Assembly: GCA_900538355.1 (NCBI GenBank)
Contig: UPXS01000010.1
Coordinates: 1 to 64,000, forward strand
DNA: 64,000 nt
Reading direction: 5' to 3'
DNA from: an uncultured Veillonella sp.
Lineage (GTDB): Bacteria; Bacillota; Negativicutes; Veillonellales; Veillonellaceae
This document shows, in pieces, positions 1-10,100 of this stretch. A program made the translations under genes and the position numbers. Positions within the stretch are counted from its first letter, which is position 1; the number at the start of each line of letters is the position of its first letter. The notes below the pieces were generated by a model, which was not told where the DNA came from, ran no database searches, and saw only the letters and a list, made by a program, of their open reading frames with translations.

Positions 1-75
1 ATAAGGATTTGTGTTCCCTAGTCGGGGGTCCAGGGTACGGGGGCCCTCACAAACTCATTATAAGGGCCATTGTGT
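1..75 (-). repeat. 3'-UTR repeat element, copy 1 (cut by window edge)
   Basis: About 75 bases closely match 12367-12441. Both copies lie downstream of the paralogous small exported-protein genes. Shared features are an inverted repeat with GGCCCT at 42-47 and AGGGCC at 63-68, and a block reading CCCTAGTCGGGG on the plus strand. In copy 2 a terminator hairpin follows immediately; here that position is outside the window. Seen in sequence: the duplication. Inferred: a structured 3'-UTR or 3'-derived RNA. Confidence 0.7.
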
Positions 76-194
76 CATTGTAGATATACGTGCATGTAAG
101 GGATACACGTATACCATCAGTATGTATTAGAGATCAACTAAGCCTTTTAACGAGAGAATACAAGGCTTAATACCTATATTACTATAGATATCAA

Positions 195-995
195 TTATTG
201 TTGGATTGCACTACGCAAATCAACTTTGTTGTAGTCATTGCTACCCATTGGTTCGTTGATAGCTTTGCGAAGGTCTACTATGTGTTCATCAGCAGCAGTT
301 GGTTCTTCGCTTGCTTTATTTTTAACTGTTTCTTTAGCAGCGAACCAAATTGTTTCGTTCATGTAGTGACGAAGTTCTTCGTTAGATACATGTTCTTGCT
401 CTTGAGCAAGGATATCCAAGATTGCATCTTCTAATGCTTGTGCTTCGTCGTCATTCATAGGACCGCCAACTTGTTTTTGTTTTTGTACAACTTCGTTAAC
501 ACGATCTACCATACCACGTAATACATTGAAGCCATAGCTGTTTACGAAGCCATCTTTTTCATTGTATTTAGGTGTTGCAAAGTATTCGTATTCGTTCTTG
601 TTGCGGTTTTCACCGTTCCAATTTAAAGCTGTTTCAAAACCGTGTACGCGGCCTAAGGAATGGGTACGGAAGTAATCAGCATAGTTATGTTTATCTTTGG
701 AATGTAACCATTTTTTATCAGCTTTAGTCAATTGTTCATGATTGTCGCGTTTAGCCTCTGCCAAGGCGATTTTTTGTTCCGCATTTTCCCATGCTTTCAC
801 ATAATCATGAAGAGATTGTACTACTTGTGGGCTAGCCACAGGTACCAATACAACATTGCTCAAACCAGGTGCGGATGCAGGGTTAGGTAAGATCAAGTTG
901 TCATCATATGTTGGAGCGCTTGCTGCGTGACCAGTTAAGGATGCTGCGCTCAATAAAACTGCTGCTGTGAAAGCAAGCATTGTAGATTTTTTCAT
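195..995 (-). CDS. small exported protein, adhesin-linked family (paralog 1)
   Basis: A 266-residue protein of unknown function. I place the start at the internal ATG at 993-995, not the in-frame ATG 18 bases upstream: AGAGGAA lies about 7 bases before the inner ATG, and the paralog at 12555-13343 starts at the same place. It has an N-terminal signal peptide (MKKSTMLAF, then a hydrophobic stretch ending near GHAA), so it should be exported, probably to the periplasm. The rest is charged and mostly helical, with a C-terminal motif SNEELRHYMNE shared by all three family members in the window. It lies 194 bases downstream of a 3528-residue trimeric autotransporter on the same strand. By analogy with accessory proteins of other trimeric autotransporters (TpgA, SadB) it may assist adhesin assembly, but no homology to those was recognised. 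Confidence 0.88.
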   Translation of the reverse strand: MKKSTMLAFTAAVLLSAASLTGHAASAPTYDDNLILPNPASAPGLSNVVLVPVASPQVVQSLHDYVKAWENAEQKIALAEAKRDNHEQLTKADKKWLHSKDKHNYADYFRTHSLGRVHGFETALNWNGENRNKNEYEYFATPKYNEKDGFVNSYGFNVLRGMVDRVNEVVQKQKQVGGPMNDDEAQALEDAILDILAQEQEHVSNEELRHYMNETIWFAAKETVKNKASEEPTAADEHIVDLRKAINEPMGSNDYNKVDLRSAIQQ

Positions 996-1035
996 ATCTA
1001 TTCCTCTTTTCATAGTCGAATTAATGTGCTGGATG

Positions 1036-1167
1036 AGGGCTCCCGAAGGAACCCTTACCAGTCATATCCATACCTAGGATTAGATTCCTAGTTTTTCTGA
1101 AAGTATAACTAAGTCATAGGACCTAATTACTCGAACACGCCTTAGGATGGGCGCCCCTAGAAGGGGC
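1036..1167 (-). other. spacer with three hairpins between adhesin and companion gene
   Basis: Three inverted repeats: 1036-1055 (AGGGCTCC/GGAACCCT, one mismatch, CGAA loop on the plus strand), 1074-1091 (CTAGGA/TCCTAG) and 1153-1167 (GCCCCT/AGGGGC on the minus strand, 3-base loop). None has a clear T-tract on the minus strand, so they look more like mRNA processing or stability structures between cotranscribed genes than full terminators. The equivalent spacer at 13344-13509 also has two hairpins of different sequence. Confidence 0.45.
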
Positions 1168-1189
1168 TTTCACCATCATAGAAGACATA

Positions 1190-4100
1190 TTACATACCCA
1201 TTTTCGCCATCATTGCAGCCATTTGAGCTTTCAATACTTCTACTTCACTTTGTAGACCAGCGTTTTGAGCTTTAATTTGTTCGTTTTCATATTTCAAGTC
1301 GGATACTTCACCTTTTAATCCGGCATTTTGAGCTTTCATTGCAGCCATTTCAGTTTGAACTGCGTATGCAGAACTGATAGGGCCTTTGCGGTAGCGATCT
1401 GCTACAGCTGCTTCAGCATCTCTGTTACCAACTTTCCAAGTTACACCAGCGTTTGCCATCATATGGCTAGAGCCGCCAGCCCAGGACAAGCCGCCATGGA
1501 ACATTGTGGATTCGTTTTTGTAATGAGCTACGCCCACTGCAATCGCGGAGTTACCACGGTAGTTACCATAACCAGCCATGATTTGAGTTGGTTCCAATGG
1601 ATCGTATTGCATAGGTTTCAATGCGGACAATGCTGCACCTTGAGCGCCTACACGGCCGATTTCTTCGTTCAATTGATCAACGCGAGGGTCAACTGCGCCT
1701 TTTACGGAAAGGTCATAGTTCAAGCCACCGTCAGCAGATTCAGTTTTCTTCAATACTACGGAATGATCATCAGATGTCAATGTAGTACGGGAATCTTTCA
1801 ATTGTTTAACGTTTACTGCATCTGTATCATTAGTGCCTTTTTGAACATTAGTGATTTTGTTACCACCCATGTTGAGGTTGCCACCAGTGATATTTACAGT
1901 ATCGCCACCGAAGGATACTTTAGGACCATTGGAGTTATTGGAAATGGAAGTGATGTTAGTGAGGTCGCCTTTCACGTCGAAGGATACTTTACCGTTCGCA
2001 TCAGTGTGAGCAGTAGTATTTACGCCGTTGGAGAAGTCTAAACCTTCAGATAACATTACTGTTCTAGCGTTGCCACCATTTTCTTTGTAAGTCAATGGAA
2101 TTTGTTTAGCTGCTTCCTTACCATTGAAGTTAACTTGGTAGTTAGTTGTATGGTTAGTAGCATTTGGTTGAACGTCTACAGTGATCGCTTTGTTGTCACC
2201 TGTTACAGTAACCGCTTCACGAGCTGCATCTTTAACGTCATTTTTATCTACAGATACTTCGTATGTTGCACCAGCTGCACCGAATGTATCGCCAGCTTTA
2301 GGAGCTACTTTAGCGATGTTATTAGCATCAGCTTTAGCTTGTACTTTTTCAGTAGATTTTTTAGCTGCTTCTTGTTGAACAAGTTTCAATTGTTCTTCAG
2401 TTGCTGCACGACCTTTAGTTGCGAAGTCAGCGGAATCAAGAGTTTTGTTAGTTAAGCCAGTGATGTCACCAGTTTTACCATCAAGCTTGATTGTGTTGTC
2501 GCCAGCTACGTTAACTACTTGGTCACCTTTGAATTCTAATTTGCCATCGCCTTCGTTGTTAGTGATGGAAGTGATTTTGTTCAAATCGCCTTCAACATTA
2601 ACTTTGTAAGGGTTAGCTTTAGAACCGTCGCCAGTCACTTTAGTGTTTTGACCGTCAACAAGGTTAGTTTTAGCTGCTTTCAATTGACGTACGTTAACTG
2701 CATCTGTATCGTTTACGCCATCTTCAACGTTAGTAATTTGTTTATTACCAGCGTTGATACCGTCTTTAGTTACGGATGGGCCATTGTTGATTACCAAGCC
2801 ACCATCAGTGATCTTAGTATCGCCAATTGTTACGGAACCTTTATTAGTAAGATCTACATTGTTGCTCAATGCATATTCTACTTTAGCGCCGTTTTCGTCG
2901 CTAGTTTGTTTTACAGTAAGGTTTTTACCGCCGGAGAATTCAACAGTTTTACCATCTGTGATTTTCTTAGCCGCTGTTTCAGAATCAGCAGTAGTATTAC
3001 CAGAAGATTTAACGTTGAAGCTACTCATTGTACCAAGGCCAGCACCGCTAATTGTCATTTCGCCATTAGCAGATTTGGATACTGTGATACCGTCAGCACC
3101 TTTAACATTTACTTTACCGCCGTTAGCTGGAACATCTGTGCCATTAGCTTGGATTGTCCAGATATCGTCAGTGTTAGCGAATGTTTTGTCGCCGTATTTA
3201 ATGCGGTCCCCATCTTTCTTAATTGTTGTGTAGTTATCAGGTGTACCTAAGTGGATTTCCTTAGTTTGGATAGTGTCGATGCCTTTGATGTTTTTATTCA
3301 AGCGAATGTTCAAAGTATCGTTACCATCAGCTGTTACAGCGATGTTACCTGCAGCAGATTCAAATGTTTTTTCTTGCTCTTCAGTAACGCCTTCACCTTT
3401 AACCTTAACTGTGGAGTTAAGTTTGTTTTTGTTTACAACGCTTTCGTTGTTACCAGTGAATTTCAAGCCGTCATCAGTAGTAGCAACTTCGTGTTTGTTG
3501 TTGTTTTTATCTTCGTATACGATACGAGTGATACCATCTTTACCGTTTACACCAGGTTGGCCATTTTCAGCTTTCATAGTAAGACCATCTTTACCGTCTT
3601 TACCATTCAAGCCGATGGAGCCGTCTTTACCATTGATTACAACGGAGGAACCATCTTTACCGTTTACACCGATCTTACCGTCAACACCTGGTTTGCCATC
3701 TTTACCATCATTACCAACTTTGATATCATCGGACAATGCATAGTTGTAAGTGTGGTTGCCAGTTACTTTATCAACGATTTGTTCAACAGTTAAGTTTTTA
3801 CCTGCACCGAAGTTTACAGTTGTGCCAGGTTTTACGATTGTTGCACTGTGATCGCCTACTGTGTTACCAGTAACGTCACCTTTCCAACCGGAGTTGTTGA
3901 TTGTATCTACTACAGTTTTAACTGTTGCGATACCATTTTCACCATCTACGCCTGGTTTACCGTCAACGCCGTCTTTTACTTTACCAAGTGTTACGTCGTA
4001 TTTAACAACACCATTTGCATCAACGGAAGCTTTAGTGTAGTTACCGTCAACGAAGTTCAAGCCTTCAGACAATTTAACTTTTTGTTTAGCACCGCCGTTA

Positions 4101-7100
4101 GCTGTGTAGTTAAGTTCAGCATCGCCAAGGTTAGTAGCTTTTGCATTTACTGTGTAAATGTTTTGACCATCAGCACCAATTGTTTTATCAACTGTTACGT
4201 TGTCACCAGCTTTAACTTCTGTTTTAGCGGATTTCAATTGTTTTACATTAACTGCATCAGTGTCATTTACGCCAGCTTTCACATTAGTAATGTTCAAGCC
4301 ACCAGCATTGATGCCACCTTTAGTGATGGAAGGACCATTGTTGATTACCAAACCATTATCAGAGATCTTAGTATCGCCAATTGTTAAGGAACCGGATGGA
4401 GTCAAGTCAACTTCTTTGGACAATTGAACTTTCAACTTGCCATCTACGTTGTTCACGCCGATGTTGTTGTCAGTCAATTTGGATTTATCTGCACCACCAA
4501 CAACGTCCATAGTTTCGTTCAATTTCTTAGCGATAACTTTGGATTTATCAGTACCTTGTGCATCGTCGCCAGCATATTTCATGCCATCATCCAATGTAGC
4601 CACTTCGTGTGTATTCTTGCTGTTATCTTCGTATACGATACGAGTGATACCATCTTTACCGTTTACACCAGGTTGGCCATTTTTAGCTTTCATAGTAAGA
4701 CCATCTTTACCGTCTTTACCATTCAAGCCGATGGAACCATCTTTACCGTTGATTACAACAGCGGAACCATCTTTACCGTTTACGCCGATTTTACCATCAA
4801 CACCGTCTTTGCCATCTTTACCGTCGTTACCAACTTTGATGTCATTAGACAATGCATATGTATAAGTTTGTTCACCAGTTGCATTATCGATATTTTGAGT
4901 AATTGTCAAATTATCGCCTGCTGCGTAAGATACAGTTTTACCGTTGCCTACTGCTGTTACAGCGTGGTTACCAACTACATTACCTTTCGCATCTGTAGAG
5001 AAGGAGTAGCCGTCTTTGATTTGATCCGCCAAACCAGACAAATCGATTTTCGCGATTGTACCAGCTTGGTTAGCACCATTGCCATCGTTGTATTTCAATG
5101 TAACAGATTTGTCTGCTGCATCATAAGAGTAAGATGTAGTAGTTTCACCTGCACGGTTGGATTGAGTTGGTGCAATGTGTAAATCGTTAGCTTTGGAAAT
5201 ACGAGTTACGTCGCCAATGTTAGCTGCGTTGTTAACTACATCGCCACCAGATTTAAGGTTAGTGATGTTGTTATCGCCCATATTCACGTTGCCGCCATCG
5301 AATTTGAATTCGTTGCCGCCGATTGTGAAAGTAGCAGGACCATCGTTCTTAATGGAAGTGATGTTTTTCAAATCTTTGTTCAATTGAACTTCGAGAGTAT
5401 CAGTACCATCAGCTTTTACGTTGATGTTACCAGAAGCGCTCTTGAAGGATGCAGAAGTTGTTTTATCTACGCCTTCACCTTGAACTTTAACAAGGCTGTT
5501 CAATTTGTTTTTGTTTACAACGTCAGTGTTATTACCAGTGAATTTCAAGCCATCATCAGTAGTAGCCACTTCGTGTGTATTGTTGTTTTTGTCTTCGTAT
5601 ACGATACGAGTGATACCGTTAGTACCATTTTTACCGTCTACGCCGTCTTGACCGTTAGCGCCTTTAATAGTAAGACCATCTTTACCGTCTTTACCATTCA
5701 AGCCGATAGAACCGTCTTTACCGTTGATCACAACAGCAGAGCCGTCTTTACCGTTTACGCCGATTTTGCCGTCAACGCCGTCTTTGCCATCTTTACCGTC
5801 GTTACCAACTTTGATGTCATCGGACAATGCGTATTCAACTTTAGCGCCGTCGTTGTTGCTAGTTTGTTTAACAGTTAAGTTTTTGCCTGCTACCATTTCA
5901 ACTGTTTTACCATCAGAGATAGTTTTTGCAGCTGTTTCGGAATCAGCAGTTGTATTACCAGAGGATTTTACATTCCATACGGATTGTGCAGCACCTGGAG
6001 CTACATGCAAGTCGTAAGTAACTTGGTTACCGTTTTCTGTTTTATTAATTGTTACAGAGTTATCGTTGGAAGTTACTACTGTACGGGAGTCTTTCAACTG
6101 TTTAACGTTAACTGCATCAGTATCGTTTACGCCTGCTTTCACATTAGTAATGTTCAAGTTACCAGCGTTGATACCAGTTTTAAGAACAGATGGTCCACCA
6201 GAGATAGTCAAACCACCGTTGTTAACAACAGTATCACCAATAGTTAAGGAACCAGATGGAGTCAAGTTTACGTTGTTGTTAAGATCGTATTTAACTACGC
6301 CATCAGCAGCTACGGAAGCTGTTGTGTTAGAACCGTTTGTGAAGTTCAAACCTTTATCCAATGTAACTGTTTGAGAGTTTTGGCCATTCGCTTTGTATGT
6401 CAAAGGAATTTGTTTAGCAGCTTTATCGCCATCGAATGTTACTTGGTAAGTTGTGTTATGGTTTGTTTCATCTTGAACAGGTGTAACAGTGATTGGATTG
6501 TTAGTAGTGTTCGTAGTATTTACAGTAACCGCTTCACGAGCTGCATCTTTAACAGCATTACGGGAAACATTTACTTCGTATTTAGCATTTGCATCACCAG
6601 TTTGTTTGCCGTCAGCTACAGTGATGTCAGCGATGTTAGTGTCGCCTGCAGCAGCAGATTTTTTAACTACGCTTTCAACAGCAGCTTTGTCGCCTGTAGG
6701 CAAGTTGCTCAAGTCGATCTTAGCTGTTTTGTTCACTGCATTATCATTGCCATCAACATATTCCAATGTAACTGTTTTATCAGCGTTCACTGTGTATGTT
6801 TTGTCTTTGATATGAATGTCGTTAGCTTTGGAGATACGTTTAACGTCACCAATGTTAGCAGCGTTATTGATTACATCGCCACCAGATTTAAGGTTAGTGA
6901 TGTTGTTATCGCCCATGTTCACATTGCCGCCATCGAATTTGAATTCGTTACCGCCGATTGTGAAAGTAGCAGGGCCTTCGTTTTTAATAGTCTTGATGTT
7001 AGTCAAGTCACCAGCTAAACCGAATTCAACTTTAGCGCCGTCTTCAGTGTTAGATTGTTTTACAGTCAAGTTTTTACCTGCTGCCATTTCAACTGTTTTA

Positions 7101-10100
7101 CCATCAGTGATAGTTTTTGCAGTTGTTGCGGAATCAGCAGTTGTATTACCAGTGGATTTCACATTCCATACGGATTGTGCAGCACCTGGAGCTACATGCA
7201 AGTCATACGTAACTTGGTTGCCGTTTTCAGTTTTGTTAACTGTTACGGAGTTATCGTTAGAAGTTACTACTGTACGAGCATCTTTCAATTGTTTTACGTT
7301 AACTGCATCAGTATCGTTTACGCCTGCTTTCACATTAGTAATGTTCAAGTTACCAGCGTTGATACCAGTTTTAGTAACGGATGGGCCACCTGTAATTGTT
7401 AAGCCACCATTATTAAGAATAGTGTCGCCAATTTTCAAGGAACCATTTGGAGTCAAGTCGATATTGTTGGACAATGCATATGTGTAAGTGTGTTCACCAG
7501 TTGCAGCATCGATATCTTGTTTTACAGTCAAGTTATCGCCTGCAGCGTAGGAAACAGTTTTACCATTGCCAACAGCTGTAACAGCGTGGTTACCTACTAC
7601 ATTGCCTTTAGCGTCAGTGGAGAAGGAGTAACCATCTTTGATTTGATCAGCCAAACCAGACAAGTCGATTTTTGCAACTGTACCAGCTTGGTTAGCACCG
7701 TTACCATCGTTGTATTTCAATGTTACGGATTTGCTTGCTGCATCGTAAGCGTAAGATGTAGTAGTTTCACCTTGACGATCAGAGGATGTTGGAGCAATGT
7801 GCAAGTCGTTAGCTTTAGAAATACGTTTTACATCGCCAATGTTAGCTGCATTGTTATTTACATCGCCACCAGATTTAAGGTTAGTGATGTTTAGGTCACC
7901 CATGTTGATAGGGCCACCAGTGATGTTGATGGAGTTAGGACCGAATTCCATTTTTGGACCATTTGTAGTGTTGGAAATGGAATGGATGTCTACTAAGTCT
8001 TTATTCACATCGTATTTAACAACGCCTTCAGCATCTACGGAAGCTGTTGTATTTTTACCGTTTGTGAAGTTCAAACCTTTATCCAATGTAACTTTTTGTT
8101 CGTTTGTGCCATTCGCTTTGTAAGTCAAAGGAATTTGCTTAGCAGCTTTTTCGCCATCGAATGTTACTTGGTAATTTGTATTATGATTTGCTTCATCTTG
8201 TACAGGTGTAACAGTGATAGGGTTGTTAGTTGTATTTGTAGTATTTACAGTAACTGCTTCACGAGCTGTATCTTTTACGTCATTACGGGATACGTTTACT
8301 TCGTAAGTTGCGCCTGCATCACCGAAGTTTTCACCAGCTTTAGGGGAAACTTTTGCGATGTTTTTATCGCTAGAACCAGCTACGTCTGCTTTAGCTTGTA
8401 CTTTTTCAGTAGAAGCTGCAGTAGGTTTTACGTTGTTAACATCTACAGTATATACAGTTTTTGTGCTGCCATCTGCATTTTGAATTACATTGCTTGTTAC
8501 TTTCGCAGCATTTTTACCTTCTACTACAACAGTGCTGTTCAATTTGTTTTTAGCGCTGTCGGACAAGTCAGCTACTACATTGCTACCAGAAGCAGTTGTT
8601 TTAATGTACTCACCATTGTTAGCACCCACAACGCCAAAGCTCAAGCCGCCTTGTTTGTTCAATTTTTGAAGATCAGTAGCGCCTGTGTTACCAGTCAAAC
8701 CAACTGTGTTATTGAAACCGTTATTTACGATTTTCAATTGTTCTTCAGTAGCAGCACGACCTTTTTTAGCAAAATCAGGAGCATCGATAGTTACGTTAGT
8801 TAAACCAGTGATGTCACCAACTTTAGCATTCAAGTTAATGTTATGATCACCTGCAACGTTTACAGTTTGGTTACCACCGAATACAACTTTGCCATCGCCA
8901 GCTTTGTTTGTGATGGATGTAATGTCGTTTAAATCACCTTCAACGTCTACTTTGAAAGTTTTAACGCCATTGATTTCACGGTTGCTAACCTTTGTATTCT
9001 TACCATTTTCCATATCGATGGATTTTTTAGCAAGATTTTGGATGACTGTTTCGCCACCCTTGTTGATATTGGAAAGATCTTGTTTAGCAATACCTGTGAT
9101 AACAGCCGTTTCGTTAGGAACGTCTTTATTGTTACCGTCAAGGTATGTCATCGTTACTTTGCCGTTGTTATCAACTGCGTATTCACCTGGTTTGATGTGA
9201 CGTTCGTCAGCACGAACTTGTTTCAATTGGCTAACGTTAACAGCATCGTTATCATTTACACCAGCTTTTACATTTGTAATATTCAAATCGCCAGCGTTGA
9301 TACCAGTTTTTGTAATGGAAGGACCACCGTTGATAGTCAAACCATTATCAGTAATGTTTGTATCACCGATTTTCAAAGAGCCATCTGGAGTCAAATCAAC
9401 ATTTTTATTTAATGCAAATTCAACTTGTGCATTACCATCTTTGTTAGTTTGTTTGATGGTCATGTTTTTGCCAGCTTGCATTTCAACAGTTTTACCGTCT
9501 TTGATTTCTTGAACACCAGCGGAACCTTGTGCAACCTTACCTTCTGTAGCAGAAGATTTTACGTTGAAGGAGCTCATATCGCCAGTTTTCAAACCGCTCA
9601 AGTCGATAACTGCTTTAGGACCGTTTACAGTTTTACCATTACCATCTTGGTATGTTAATGTAACCTTTTTGTTACCGTCTACAGTGTATTCAGCTACATT
9701 ATTGTTAGTACCTGCTGTAGGTGCAATGTGTAAATCGTTAGCTTTGGAGATACGTGTAACGTCACCAATGTTTGCAGCATTATTAATTACATCGCCACCA
9801 GATTTAAGGTTAGTAATGTTATTACCCCCAAGATCAAGGTTGCCACCAGTGATACTGATATTGTTATCACCAAAGTGCATTGTAGGGCCACCATTGTTAG
9901 TGATGGATGTAATTTCTTTAAGATCCTTGTTTAAGGAGTATGTATATGTTTGTTGGCCAAGAGATGTTTCAATATCTTGTTTAACTGTTAAGTTCTTGCC
10001 AGCTGCGTAGTTAACAGTTGTACCACTTTGAACTTTTGTAGCTGTTGCTTCACCGTCAACTTTACCACCGTTTGCTGTAGCATTTGTTAAGAAGTCATAT

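Noticed and set aside
3500..5820. Repeats that could be taken for a CRISPR array or satellite
   Set aside because: They are in frame, encode collagen-like protein, and have no regular spacers or cas genes.
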